NCBI GenBank assembly: GCA_021741075.1
Contig: JAIOYO010000015.1
Location: 1 to 64,000 of the forward strand
Reading direction: 5' to 3'
DNA length: 64,000 nucleotides
Source of the DNA: Flavobacteriales bacterium
Lineage (GTDB): Bacteria > Bacteroidota > Bacteroidia > UBA10329
The notes beneath the pieces were generated by a model that was not told where the DNA came from, ran no database searches, and saw nothing but the letters and a program-made list of their open reading frames with translations. Of the stretch, positions 44,132 through 52,689 are shown in pieces. Each line of letters begins with the position of its first letter. Positions within the stretch are counted from its first letter, which is position 1. Both the position numbers and the translations under genes were made by a program.

Positions 44132-44662
44132 ATGCTTATCATTTCCTTTTTCAGCGGTGTTGTTGCTTGGACATTCATGGAGTACATGCTGCATCGTTTT
44201 CTTGGCCACGAACACAAAGGCAAGAACTTCTTTAAAGACGAACACCAAATGCACCACCGAAAGGTGCATTACTTTGCCCCTGCTGGTAAAAAGATTATAG
44301 CTGCTACAACGGTTGCTGTTTTGCTTTTTGTTTTCTTAAGCCTGGTTATTGCATGGTCAAACGCGCTAGCCTTTGTTGTTGGTCTCATTGGCATGTATGG
44401 CCTGTATGAATACGTTCACACGCGCTATCACAGAAGAGGGCCTGTTGCCAACATCTTTATTGTGCTCAGAAAGCACCACTTCTATCACCATTTCCATCAG
44501 CCTAAGCTCAACCATGGTGTTACTACCCGTTTTTGGGACCGTGTGTTCGGAACCTTCCATCGCGTAGAAACCGTTACCGTTCCCCGTAAAATGACCATGG
44601 ATTGGTTGATGAGTGGCGAAGATATTGCACCTGCTTATGCGGCACATTTTCAATTGAGATAA
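44132..44662 (+). CDS. Fatty acid hydroxylase/CrtZ-type di-iron membrane protein
   Basis: A 176-residue membrane protein of the sterol-desaturase/fatty-acid-hydroxylase superfamily. The His clusters needed for a di-iron site are there: MLHRFLGHEHKG, DEHQMHHRKVHY, HTRYHRR and KHHFYHHFHQ. Membrane segments are near 1-20, 57-75 and 78-96. Small members of this type include beta-carotene hydroxylase and lipid hydroxylases. It is followed 7 bp later by an acetoacetate-decarboxylase-like gene and then a serine hydrolase, an apparent three-gene unit. No carotenoid genes are near, so a lipid substrate is my preference. Confidence 0.8.
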   Translation: MLIISFFSGVVAWTFMEYMLHRFLGHEHKGKNFFKDEHQMHHRKVHYFAPAGKKIIAATTVAVLLFVFLSLVIAWSNALAFVVGLIGMYGLYEYVHTRYHRRGPVANIFIVLRKHHFYHHFHQPKLNHGVTTRFWDRVFGTFHRVETVTVPRKMTMDWLMSGEDIAPAYAAHFQLR

Positions 44663-44669
44663 ACACACA

Positions 44670-45536
44670 ATGAAAGCCGACTTTAACCTTGTTCCTGAAA
44701 TGCCCGACAATGTGGGCGAGTTTACCTCTGATTTTTTTAAGCGGTTTGTATTGAGGGCAAACACCCAGCCGCTACAGATTTCGGAGGCTATCAGTAAGGA
44801 TTTCTCCTTCCCAACGTTCTATAAAAACGTGAGTTGCGGTATGGGAATTTTCATGTGTAATTACGAGAAAGCGCTCGAAGTTCTTCCACACCCAAGCATG
44901 AAGCCGGTAAGAATGCCAGGCGGACGAGCTGTGGTCATTTTCTCCTGTTATCAGTACAAGACCGTAATGAACATGCAGCCTTACAACGAGATTGCAATGA
45001 CCATTCCGCTGCTTATCAACCCAAGCATTAGCGTTCCCGTGCTGCCGTTGGTATCGAAATCGTTTAAGAATTTCGGTTATCACGTGTTCTCTATGCCAGT
45101 TACTTCTGAAGAGAATAGAATTCGGGGTCAAAAACTGTGGGGAATACCTAAAGTAACCGAGCGAATAGATATTGAGCAGAAGGACGGTTTCTCAACTACC
45201 GTTGCTTATGATTCAAATGACAAAGAGTATTTCAGGCTTCGTGTTCCCATGAGTGGAAAGGCCGAAAGTTTTGACGAAACGGGACAATTGTATTCGCTTC
45301 GAGACGGAGAATTGGTAAAAGCCCAAACAAATTTCAAGGGCGATTTTAAGGTGAACAAGTACTTGGGTTTGCTAATTAACAAAGGCAAGAAAAGCGATAG
45401 CCCTATACTCACCTTAGGCAATTCGCCAAGAGCAGAAGTATTAAAGAAGTTGGAAATGGAAGAGAGTGTATTTCAGACACGGTGGTGCCCAAGCATGGAA
45501 GCTTGTTTTGACCTCGGAAAAGTTGTTTCGGTTTGA
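44670..45536 (+). CDS. Acetoacetate decarboxylase-like protein
   Basis: A 288-residue member of the acetoacetate decarboxylase superfamily. The segment NRIRGQKLWGIPKVTERI (about 148-165) holds the Lys expected to form the Schiff base; acetoacetate decarboxylase has GFPK at this place and this protein has GIPK. Bacteroidota members of the superfamily are rarely true acetoacetate decarboxylases. It could be a hydrolase, aldolase or dehydratase of the same fold. The stop overlaps the ATG of the serine hydrolase in TGATG. Confidence 0.8.
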   Translation: MKADFNLVPEMPDNVGEFTSDFFKRFVLRANTQPLQISEAISKDFSFPTFYKNVSCGMGIFMCNYEKALEVLPHPSMKPVRMPGGRAVVIFSCYQYKTVMNMQPYNEIAMTIPLLINPSISVPVLPLVSKSFKNFGYHVFSMPVTSEENRIRGQKLWGIPKVTERIDIEQKDGFSTTVAYDSNDKEYFRLRVPMSGKAESFDETGQLYSLRDGELVKAQTNFKGDFKVNKYLGLLINKGKKSDSPILTLGNSPRAEVLKKLEMEESVFQTRWCPSMEACFDLGKVVSV

Positions 45537-46714
45537 TGGAAAGCAAAATCAGACACCAGCTATCAGACGTCAGTAAGCGTTTCACTTTTCGCTTTTCCCT
45601 CTTCACTGTCACTCGTTTTTCCTTCTTCCTCTTTCCCTTAACCTTCATGGGTTGCGCCCTGCCAATGCGCGGTGTGGTTTATCTCCGTCCCGATTTAAAG
45701 GACCACAAATGGCTGCACGCTCGCGAAATGAAAGCTCCCGAAACACCTTTTCGATTCTATGAAAGCGCGCCCAACGACCTAGGCACACGCATTGGCATCA
45801 ACGATTGGTCTCCTTATGTAGTACCTATTTGGCGCAATTTAGAGGAGTTGCTGCAGGCGCACCCCAACCAAGCGTTGGTTGTTATTCGTAACGATACCAT
45901 TTTGTACGAGCATTATGCCGATGGCGATAGAAACCACCTCAATCCATCCTATTCTGTGGCTAAATCTTTTACATCTGCCTTGGTGGGTTTTGCCATTCAA
46001 GATGGGTTGATTGGCTCGTTAGACGACCTCGTATCGACCTATCTTCCTAACCTGAGCAAAGACCCGCGCTACAACCGCGTAAAGCTGAAGCATTTGCTCA
46101 ACCATACTTCGGGTATCGAACATCCGCTTACCGTGGATGGATTGCTTTATTATGGCAAGTATTTGGGCAAAGCCACACGCTTTATCAAGTTTGTTCGCGA
46201 ACCGGGCGTTGACCAAGCCTACATGAACATGAATGTTTGGCTGTTGGGGTTAGTTCTCGAAAAAGTAACGGGTGCTCCTCTCAACGAGTACATGCAAGCC
46301 AAAATTTGGCTTCCGTTGGGTATGGAAAGCAATGCCCGGTGGAGTGCCGACAGAAAGGAACGCATTAAACCGTATTGCTGCATTCAGGCAACAGCCTTAG
46401 ACTATGCCAAATTTGGCCGTTTTTACTTGAAGAAAGGCAATTGGCAAGGTGAGCAACTGCTGAACGAAGGTTGGGTAGAATCGACCCTGTCGAGAGACAC
46501 TACAGAGGGCGGCACCTTTGGTTACCACAACTGCTGGTATATTGGCTACAAAGAATACAACGATTTTTTGGCCATTGGCCTATACAAACAGCACATTTAC
46601 ATCAATCCGAATAAGAATATTATCATCATTTCCATGAACGAACGCCCCCATACAAAAGCGCAAAAATCACTCAATTGGGAAGATGTCTTTCATCAGATAG
46701 TAGACCAGCTGTAA
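45536..46714 (+). CDS. Serine hydrolase of the class C beta-lactamase/PBP fold, lipoprotein
   Basis: 392 residues from ATG at 45536. The N-terminal FSLFTVTRFSFFLFPLTFMGC is a long signal peptide with lipobox TFMGC, so it is probably membrane-anchored outside the cytoplasm. The catalytic Ser-x-x-Lys is in SYSVAKSFTSALV (about 145-155). A later Tyr-x-Asn-like site is in YMNMNVWLLG. The family covers beta-lactamases, D-Ala-D-Ala peptidases and esterases; esterase or peptidase action is likelier than resistance here. Third gene of the 44.1-46.7 kb unit. The 172-bp gap after it holds a GAGTC/GACTC hairpin near 46807-46829. Confidence 0.85.
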   Translation: MESKIRHQLSDVSKRFTFRFSLFTVTRFSFFLFPLTFMGCALPMRGVVYLRPDLKDHKWLHAREMKAPETPFRFYESAPNDLGTRIGINDWSPYVVPIWRNLEELLQAHPNQALVVIRNDTILYEHYADGDRNHLNPSYSVAKSFTSALVGFAIQDGLIGSLDDLVSTYLPNLSKDPRYNRVKLKHLLNHTSGIEHPLTVDGLLYYGKYLGKATRFIKFVREPGVDQAYMNMNVWLLGLVLEKVTGAPLNEYMQAKIWLPLGMESNARWSADRKERIKPYCCIQATALDYAKFGRFYLKKGNWQGEQLLNEGWVESTLSRDTTEGGTFGYHNCWYIGYKEYNDFLAIGLYKQHIYINPNKNIIIISMNERPHTKAQKSLNWEDVFHQIVDQL

Positions 46715-46886
46715 GCCAGACACCAAGCGCTTCCCGTAGCAGGTGAATTTTGGTTTAACAGCCAATTGCAGCGATTGGGCTACGAATCTTACATCACCTG
46801 GCTCGCGCGAGTCTTCCGAAGGACGACTCGTATTAAATATAGCACAATAACCTCCCAAACGTTCCGTTACCGCCCAAAAACACATC

Positions 46887-47096
46887 ATGAAACGCATACA
46901 TTCCCTTTCCCTTCTAGTGCTCACCCTCGGCCTATCGCTTGGTTCCTGCAAAATAGACTGCTACGACAAGGCGTTGGAAGAACAGTTCTATACCATCGAT
47001 TGCACGGCAGACTGTCCGGGCGTGGTAGGCTGCGATGGCAACACCTATTGCAACGAGTGCATTGCCAACAGCCAAGGCATCCGCGTAGAAGATTAA
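46887..47096 (+). CDS. Small Kazal-like lipoprotein
   Basis: A 69-residue lipoprotein: signal peptide MKRIHSLSLLVLTLGLSLGSC with lipobox LGSC (Cys20-21 region). The mature part contains VVGCDGNTYCNEC, the C-x-DG-x-TY-x-NEC core of Kazal-type domains, with eight cysteines in ~45 residues. Kazal domains inhibit serine proteases. In the region following a serine hydrolase gene it might protect the cell surface, but this is conjecture. The gap after it (47097-47273) carries a CGCGTC/GACGCG hairpin at 47112-47126. Confidence 0.75.
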   Translation: MKRIHSLSLLVLTLGLSLGSCKIDCYDKALEEQFYTIDCTADCPGVVGCDGNTYCNECIANSQGIRVED

Positions 47097-47183
47097 AACC
47101 TTCCGCTGGCGCGCGTCTGTGACGCGATACTGAAAAACTACTAGTCAACGTGCCCCAAACCCCGCAAAGACTGACTTTCCATC

Positions 47184-47198
47184 AGACCTGCCAGGTCT
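47184..47198. repeat. AGACCTG-C-CAGGTCT palindrome
   Basis: A perfect 7-bp inverted repeat with one central base, in the gap between the Kazal-like lipoprotein and the T9SS protein. It resembles the AAGACCTTCAAGG arm of the palindrome at 17.7 kb. Confidence 0.65.
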
Positions 47199-47241
47199 CA
47201 AAGTATTTTTGTGACAGAACATCACTTACGTTAAGCAGACT

Positions 47242-47249
47242 TACCTTTG
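47242..47249 (+). promoter_or_regulatory. TAnnTTTG-type -7 element
   Basis: TACCTTTG lies 24 bp before the ATG of the T9SS protein at 47274. Confidence 0.45.
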
Positions 47250-47273
47250 CCAGTGTTCTAATACACAAGCTGC

Positions 47274-48200
47274 ATGAAACGATTCTACTTAGCTGCCCTC
47301 TTTGCCTCTTCCGCAATCTTAGCCATGGCGCAATGCACGCCCGACCCGAGCAATACCTCGCCAGGCTTTTATTCCGAGATACTGACTGATGGCTGTGTCA
47401 ACGCCAATTACAGTCAGCAGCTTGACATCGTTTTCGCAGCTGATACGGTCGTATCCACACCCTTCGGACCATTAACCGTTCCCTTCGATTCCATTCGCAT
47501 CAACGTGTCGGGGCTGCCTGCAGGCTTGAGCCATGAATGTCCTACCGCCACTTGTACGCTCATTCCGAACATCGGTGTAACACCTCGAACGTGCATGCTC
47601 ATAAACGGTTTGCCAACTATAGCTACAGGAGCAAATGGCACCTTCAATGTTGATATTGAATATTGGGTAACCTTGTTTGGGTCGCCACAGCCGTTTAGCG
47701 AGGCAAAAACCGTGGGTCTCACCATCAACAGCGAAGTGAATGTGGCCGTGGTCAATGCCAATTCGGTGCTCACCGCACAATCAGGTTCTGGCAGCTTTCA
47801 ATGGGTAGATTGCGACAACGGGTTTTCCATCATCGAAGGAGAGACTTCGGCAAGCTTTTCACCCACCGTATCTGGAAATTATGCTGTGGCAGTGACTGTC
47901 GGAGAGTGTGTAGCGCTTTCGGAATGCTTCTCGGTTACCGTGGCAGGTATTAATGACATCAATCCCGCCAATTTTCAGATTTTTCCAATACCGACACACG
48001 ACCAGCTTACTCTTGAAATTCCAGATTTCAAAGGAACATTTTCGCTTAGGATTGTAGATACGGCAGGCCGTGTTGTGCACGAAGCAACCATCAGCACAGC
48101 CAAAACATTCCTTGACCTAAGTGCGCTAAGCAAAGGAATCTACACGGTTCAGTTAGTGCAAAATGGGTTGGTATCTGTGCAGAAATTGATAGTAGGTTAA
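47274..48200 (+). CDS. T9SS type A-sorted secreted protein
   Basis: A 308-residue secreted protein with signal peptide MKRFYLAALFASSAILAMAQ. A cysteine-containing beta-rich body follows (PDPSNTSPGFYSEILTDGC, VNISGLPAGLSHECPTATC), then a repeat-like region (SGSFQWVDCDNGFSIIEGET). The last ~80 residues form the type A sorting domain: FPIPTHDQLTLEIP, FSLRIVDTAGRVVHEAT, DLSALSKGIYTVQLVQNG. This is the common Por secretion C-terminal signal, distinct from the type B signals of the two larger T9SS proteins in this window. Function of the body is unknown. Confidence 0.88.
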   Translation: MKRFYLAALFASSAILAMAQCTPDPSNTSPGFYSEILTDGCVNANYSQQLDIVFAADTVVSTPFGPLTVPFDSIRINVSGLPAGLSHECPTATCTLIPNIGVTPRTCMLINGLPTIATGANGTFNVDIEYWVTLFGSPQPFSEAKTVGLTINSEVNVAVVNANSVLTAQSGSGSFQWVDCDNGFSIIEGETSASFSPTVSGNYAVAVTVGECVALSECFSVTVAGINDINPANFQIFPIPTHDQLTLEIPDFKGTFSLRIVDTAGRVVHEATISTAKTFLDLSALSKGIYTVQLVQNGLVSVQKLIVG

Positions 48201-48287
48201 GGTTTTGCGTTGCAATTCATAAAAGCAAGTGCTAATTGCGCGTTAAGTAACGCGCCATCATGCGTAAATAACAAACCGATTAAACCC

Positions 48288-48743
48288 ATGAAGCAAGTCG
48301 GAAAAACAGTAGCAGAAATTCTTACAAGCGTACCGCCAGACAGAACAGAACCATTTAATCGCTTGCATGATGTAATCGTAGAAAACCTCCCAGAAGGCTT
48401 TGAGGCAGCCATTAGTTATGGCGGATTAGGATATGTTGTGCCGCATACCTTATACCCTTCGGGCTACCACTGCAAACCAAGCGAACCATTGCCCTTTGCT
48501 GGACTAGCCTCTCAGAAGAACTCCATCAATTTTTACCACATGGGCATCTATTCTGATCCTGCACTATTAGAATGGTTCGTGAGCGAATACCCTAAGCACA
48601 GCAAGCAGAAACTCGATATGGGAAAAAGCTGCATCCGCTTTAAGAAATTTGAGGAAATCCCCTATGCACTCATAGGCGAACTCATGCAGAAAATGACTGC
48701 CAAACAATGGATTGACCTTTACGAAAGCAAACTTAAAAGATAG
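48288..48743 (+). CDS. DUF1801 domain protein
   Basis: 151 residues from ATG at 48288; an upstream in-frame start at 48210 adds unlikely residues. ISYGGLGYVVPHTLYPSGYHC, the pattern of a DUF1801 (YdhG-like) domain, and NFYHMGIYSDPALLEWF and KQKLDMGKSCIRFKKFEEIP follow. DUF1801 proteins are small and uncharacterised; some are iron-sulphur- or stress-linked by context only. A second, more diverged DUF1801 protein lies at 54.96 kb. Confidence 0.8.
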   Translation: MKQVGKTVAEILTSVPPDRTEPFNRLHDVIVENLPEGFEAAISYGGLGYVVPHTLYPSGYHCKPSEPLPFAGLASQKNSINFYHMGIYSDPALLEWFVSEYPKHSKQKLDMGKSCIRFKKFEEIPYALIGELMQKMTAKQWIDLYESKLKR

Positions 48744-48797
48744 ATCCTGTCTCTGGGTTAGACTAGTGACCTTGCCACTTGCCCTATTATCTCTAAT

Positions 48798-49025
48798 CTA
48801 AATCTTCTCCACCTTAATAATCTTCACCGGGCAGACCTTCATGGCCTCTAGGTTCTCTTCCAGCTCGTCATCTCCTACTATCACCGAATGGAAACCGCGC
48901 TTTTCCTTGGAACCGATAAGCGTGCATTTGCCGTCCTTCTTGCTCATGCGCCAACGTTGCAAGGCCACTTCCACACAGTAGTTGCAGCCAATGCATTTGT
49001 CTCTTTGCTGGGTTATTCTGATCAT
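48798..49025 (-). CDS. Single-cluster [4Fe-4S] ferredoxin
   Basis: A 75-residue ferredoxin. Cysteines at 11, 14 and 17 (CIGCNYC) are followed by EVALQRW rather than a fourth Cys, and the fourth ligand is the Cys in MKVCPVKII near the C-terminus. This is the layout of single-[4Fe-4S] ferredoxins. The middle loop (~35 residues) is where a second cluster has been lost. It sits 30 bp after a U32-type gene on the same strand, with a G/C palindrome between, so it may serve as electron carrier for that protein. Confidence 0.88.
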   Translation of the reverse strand: MIRITQQRDKCIGCNYCVEVALQRWRMSKKDGKCTLIGSKEKRGFHSVIVGDDELEENLEAMKVCPVKIIKVEKI

Positions 49026-49030
49026 TCTTA

Positions 49031-49055
49031 CTCCCCCTTTGGGGGATTGAGGGGG
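49031..49055. repeat. CCCCC/GGGGG repeat between U32 gene and ferredoxin
   Basis: CTCCCCCTTTGGGGGATTGA followed by GGGGG makes a five-base G/C palindrome with a trailing direct G run. It exactly fills the 30-bp gap. It belongs to the same class of short G/C palindromes as 42771 and 42876. Confidence 0.6.
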
Positions 49056-50288
49056 TTATGCCGGCTCTACACGGTATAGTTTATCGGACGGACGAATAAT
49101 CTCATCAATTGGAATGGAAAAGCTGACGCCTTTCTCCACCACATCCACCATCTTGTCGTCCACCCGCATTTCGGAAATAATCTTTTCCACCACACCCGTT
49201 GTTGGCCCTGTCACCAGAATTTTATCTCCCACTTTCAACGAATGCGATTCCATCAAGAACTCAGCTACATTGATTTTAGGGAAATACTTTACTCCTTTTC
49301 CAACGTATTTCTTCTTGGTGGTGGCCTGAGAGCCGTGTCCTTCGCTCCACTCGCCCAATTCCTTTCCAAGATAATAACCATCCCAGAATCCACGGTTGTA
49401 AACGGTTGCCAATCGCTCGTTCCAACCAGCAATTTTCTCTTTGGTGTATGTTCCGTCTTGAATTGACTGAACAGCTTCTTTGTAGCACCTGGTTACTTCT
49501 TTTACGTACTCAGGTGCTCTTCCTCTACCCTCAATCTTCAGCACGGTCACGCCCGCATCAATCACTTGATCTAAGAAACCAATGGTACACAAATCCTTTG
49601 GCGACATGATATATTCGTTATCTATCTCCAATTGATTTCCTTCTTCATCCGTCACGGTGTAAGTTCTGCGGCAGTTCTGAACACAAGCGCCTCTGTTTGC
49701 AGATGAATTGTTCGTATGTAAACTAAGATAGCATTTGCCCGAAACCGCCATACATAACGCTCCGTGAGCGAAGATTTCAATGCGCACCAATTCGCCAGAA
49801 GGACCTCGAAGGTCATCTCTCACTATACCTTTGGTAATGTCTTTTACTTGCTTAAGACTCAGCTCTCGCGAAGTGACCATGACATCGGCAAAGTGCGAGA
49901 AGAACTCAACGGTCTCCAAGTTGGTAACGTTGGTTTGAGTGCTTATGTGCACTTCTACCTTGATCTTGGCCGCATAGTTTATAACCGCTTGGTCGGAAGC
50001 AATAATGGCTGTAATGCCTGCTTTCTTTACACCATCTACAATCCGTTTCATCAACGATAAATCGTGGTCGTAAATAATGGTATTGAGCGTAAGATAGGTT
50101 TTCACTCCTTTTGGATGGCAGATTTCGGCAATCTTATCCAAATCTTCGAATGTAAAATTGTTTGCGGCTCTGGCACGCATGTTTAACTGTTCAATTCCGA
50201 AGTACACCGAATCAGCACCGCCATGTATGGCTGCCATTAGCGAATCGAAAGACCCCGCAGGGCTCATTACTTCTATGTTTCCCGTCAT
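49056..50288 (-). CDS. U32 family protein, tRNA/rRNA hydroxylation type
   Basis: 410 residues from ATG at 50286-50288; an upstream TTG lies inside the promoter-like element and was not used. NIEVMSPAGSFDSLMAAIHGGADSVYFG is the typical U32 start. The cysteine cluster ALCMAVSGKCYLS...NRGACVQNCRRTY (about 200-240) provides the iron-sulphur-like site of the family. A C-terminal OB-like part (KVGDKILVTGPTTG) is included, as in bacterial YegQ/TrhP-like proteins. These have been tied to 5-hydroxyuridine tRNA or 23S rRNA hydroxylation; the old name is peptidase U32. Co-transcribed ferredoxin follows. Confidence 0.88.
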   Translation of the reverse strand: MTGNIEVMSPAGSFDSLMAAIHGGADSVYFGIEQLNMRARAANNFTFEDLDKIAEICHPKGVKTYLTLNTIIYDHDLSLMKRIVDGVKKAGITAIIASDQAVINYAAKIKVEVHISTQTNVTNLETVEFFSHFADVMVTSRELSLKQVKDITKGIVRDDLRGPSGELVRIEIFAHGALCMAVSGKCYLSLHTNNSSANRGACVQNCRRTYTVTDEEGNQLEIDNEYIMSPKDLCTIGFLDQVIDAGVTVLKIEGRGRAPEYVKEVTRCYKEAVQSIQDGTYTKEKIAGWNERLATVYNRGFWDGYYLGKELGEWSEGHGSQATTKKKYVGKGVKYFPKINVAEFLMESHSLKVGDKILVTGPTTGVVEKIISEMRVDDKMVDVVEKGVSFSIPIDEIIRPSDKLYRVEPA

Positions 50289-50309
50289 GATAGATGGTTT
50301 TTGGGGCGG

Positions 50310-50317
50310 CAAAGATA
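50310..50317 (-). promoter_or_regulatory. TATCTTTG -7 element of the U32-ferredoxin operon
   Basis: TATCTTTG followed by CCGCC on the minus strand, 22 bp before the ATG. The 13-base string is identical to the one preceding bamD. Confidence 0.55.
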
Positions 50318-50424
50318 GGTTGGAATGAGGTAATGAGAGGAATATGCGAATACGTGCAATGAAAATGTTAGTCTTAATCGCATATTACCCACATTCTCAT
50401 ATTCGCTAATTACATTGCGAAGCA

Positions 50425-51066
50425 ATGAATTACACCGTCCAAAACGCTCCTTTTCCGCTAAAACAACTTAATCAGTTGTATGGGTCTGTGGTAGGTGGAT
50501 TCATGTTTTTTCTGTTCTCTATTATCCGCTTAACGCAACGCGTTGAATATGTAGGAGTCGAGAATTTGAACTCAAGTCCGAACCACATTTATGCCTTTTG
50601 GCACGAGAATCTGCCATTGCATTTTGCCACGAACCTAAGAATGAAACAACCGCAGATTTGGTTGCAGCACCCCATGCTTTTCATGAAACCGATTCATGTA
50701 ATGATAAAATTGATGGGCCTTACCGAAATGGCTTACGGGAGCAGTGGCAACAGCGGAAAAGTGGCTTTGGAGCGTGTGAATACTCAACTCCGAAATGGCT
50801 ATAGCACGATGATTAATCCCGATGGTCCTGCTGGTCCAGCAAAGAAACTGAAAGCGGGCGTGCTCATTATGTCTAAGGAAACAGGCGTTCCCATTATCCC
50901 AATCACGATGGATGCATCTCCCAAGTGGATTTTGGGAACGTGGGACAAAAAGAAGCAGCCTCTGCCCTTTTCTAGGATTACAATCACTTATCACAAACCC
51001 ATTCACATAAAGGATGATTTTACGGATATTGACATCCGAAATCTTGAAACCATTCTTTCATCATGA
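50425..51066 (+). CDS. DUF374-type lysophospholipid acyltransferase-like protein
   Basis: A 213-residue protein of the DUF374 family, related to lysophospholipid acyltransferases. IYAFWHENLPLHF replaces the H-x4-D motif of the main family, and NPDGPAGPAKKLKAGVLIMSKETGVPIIPI is the DUF374 hallmark. The N-terminus has one hydrophobic segment (GGFMFFLFSIIRLT). Likely a membrane acyltransferase of lipid A or phospholipids; the acyl acceptor is unknown. The 3' end overlaps the next gene by 4 nt (ATGA). Confidence 0.85.
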   Translation: MNYTVQNAPFPLKQLNQLYGSVVGGFMFFLFSIIRLTQRVEYVGVENLNSSPNHIYAFWHENLPLHFATNLRMKQPQIWLQHPMLFMKPIHVMIKLMGLTEMAYGSSGNSGKVALERVNTQLRNGYSTMINPDGPAGPAKKLKAGVLIMSKETGVPIIPITMDASPKWILGTWDKKKQPLPFSRITITYHKPIHIKDDFTDIDIRNLETILSS

Positions 51067-51617
51067 ATATTGAAAAAGCCATTGCCGGCTGGCATAAGCG
51101 TCTAGATACTGTAACATATAAAGTAGAATCTGAATTCGGTCCGCTTACCTCCGAACAACTCAACTGGAAACTATCGGCTGAAAAATGGAGCATTGCCGAA
51201 GTGTTGGAGCACCTCAATTTGGTAAATGCTTCGTACGAGAAGATTTTGACCGATGTTGTAAACGGAACTGCAGATATGGGTTTTACGGGTAGGATTGGTT
51301 TCATCGTTAAGTTCTTAGGCGATATGATCTACCAATCGGTAGAGCCTTCTCGTGCAAAAAAGATGAACACCTTTCCTATTTGGGAACCGGTGCAAAGCAA
51401 TGTTTCCGTTGAGGTTATTGCTGAGTTCAAGAAGCATCAAGCACTCATCAAACAACTCATTGCAGAAAACAAACCATTACTTGAGAAGGATATTGTAATT
51501 GCCTCTCCTGCAAACCGTTACATCGTATACAAACTACGCAAAGCGGTGGAAATTATTGTATCTCATGAAGAACGGCATTTGAAGCAAGCAATGGAAGTTA
51601 AAAGCTTGATTCCCTAG
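51063..51617 (+). CDS. DinB-like four-helix protein
   Basis: A 184-residue DinB/YfiT-like protein. LTSEQLNWKLSAEKWSIAEVLEHL has the expected helix 1-2 layout with a His as metal ligand, and SHEERHLKQA near the end offers the other two His (HxxxH). Proteins of this fold bind a metal and may act as thiol transferases. It follows the DUF374 gene with a 4-nt overlap, suggesting coupled translation. Exact role unknown. Confidence 0.85.
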   Translation: MNIEKAIAGWHKRLDTVTYKVESEFGPLTSEQLNWKLSAEKWSIAEVLEHLNLVNASYEKILTDVVNGTADMGFTGRIGFIVKFLGDMIYQSVEPSRAKKMNTFPIWEPVQSNVSVEVIAEFKKHQALIKQLIAENKPLLEKDIVIASPANRYIVYKLRKAVEIIVSHEERHLKQAMEVKSLIP

Positions 51618-51652
51618 CGCCCTTACCCTACATTAAAAACAAATTAGATTTC

Positions 51653-51937
51653 ATGACTTTACTACGAATTTTTAGATACGCAGCCGTTTTAGAAGGCATT
51701 AGTTACCTACTATTTGCGGTTACCATGCCGCTCAAATACATATACGACATTGCAGAACCCAACTATATTGTAGGAATGGCCCACGGAATGCTGTTTATGC
51801 TTTATTGCCTGCTTGGACTATCATCCGCCATTAAATACAAGTGGGAATTCGGCTTTAGCGTTATGGTTTTTCTTGCATCCCTCGTTCCCTTCGCCACATT
51901 TTACTTGGAAGCCAAGTACCTAAAGGCAATGAAATGA
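51653..51937 (+). CDS. DUF3817 small membrane protein
   Basis: A 94-residue membrane protein with three segments (about 6-26, 40-60, 68-86). RYAAVLEGISYLLFAVTMPLKY and VGMAHGMLFMLYCLL are typical of DUF3817. Function is unknown. The start of the next gene overlaps its stop by 4 nt (ATGA). Confidence 0.85.
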   Translation: MTLLRIFRYAAVLEGISYLLFAVTMPLKYIYDIAEPNYIVGMAHGMLFMLYCLLGLSSAIKYKWEFGFSVMVFLASLVPFATFYLEAKYLKAMK

Positions 51938-52689
51938 TAAAGTTCTTCAGAAAGATTCGACAGCAATTGCTGAGTGAAAACAAATTCTCGGCTTATCTGA
52001 TTTACGCTCTTGGCGAGATTGTGCTTGTAGTAATCGGCATTCTGATTGCCCTCAACATCAACAACTGGAACACCGAGCAAAGCAATAAAGCCAAACGAGA
52101 AGAATTGCTTATTGCCATGACCAAAGACCTTGCGCAAGACATTGCGTCTAATGATAGAATGATTGTTTTCTACAAAAACCGTTTGGCATTCTTCGAACGC
52201 CATCTTCAGAAAACGGATTTTTCAACCACTTCTATCGATACGCTGCTAAAAATATTTGATGGCAACGCTGGAGCATTTACCTCAACAGACCAGAGTTATC
52301 AAAAAGCAAAGAATCTCGGTATCGCGCAGCTTTGCTCAGACGATTCTTTGGCCATGCGAATTGATGAATATTACGCCCGAACTTCCGAAGTGACTAAAAT
52401 GCTGTTCACCTACGATTTTAACATGACCGAAAAACAGAATGATTTTTGGATGGGAAATCAAGAAGGCATCGAATTCCATTTTCATACGGCATTGAAAATC
52501 CCCATAATGCAAGATTCGCTAGAACGACAAGCAAATGCCGTGGCATTAATCTCTTCACCATTGGGACGAAATAACATTAAAACTGAGTGTATGGTAAAGG
52601 AGATGATGCTGAATTATAATACTGGAATTCGAAAAGTTGCACAAGGGATTTTGAGCGATATTGAGGCGCATCTGAACAAAATTGAGTGA
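51934..52689 (+). CDS. DUF6090 family membrane-anchored protein
   Basis: A 251-residue protein of the Bacteroidota DUF6090 family. The N-terminal KFFRKIRQQLLSENKFSAYL is basic, followed by a membrane helix LIYALGEIVLVVIGILIALNINNWN (about 20-45), then a helical periplasmic domain (QSNKAKREELLIAM). This layout is constant in the family, of unknown function. The start overlaps the DUF3817 stop and the end overlaps the next gene by 4 nt, so the three genes are coupled. Confidence 0.9.
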   Translation: MIKFFRKIRQQLLSENKFSAYLIYALGEIVLVVIGILIALNINNWNTEQSNKAKREELLIAMTKDLAQDIASNDRMIVFYKNRLAFFERHLQKTDFSTTSIDTLLKIFDGNAGAFTSTDQSYQKAKNLGIAQLCSDDSLAMRIDEYYARTSEVTKMLFTYDFNMTEKQNDFWMGNQEGIEFHFHTALKIPIMQDSLERQANAVALISSPLGRNNIKTECMVKEMMLNYNTGIRKVAQGILSDIEAHLNKIE

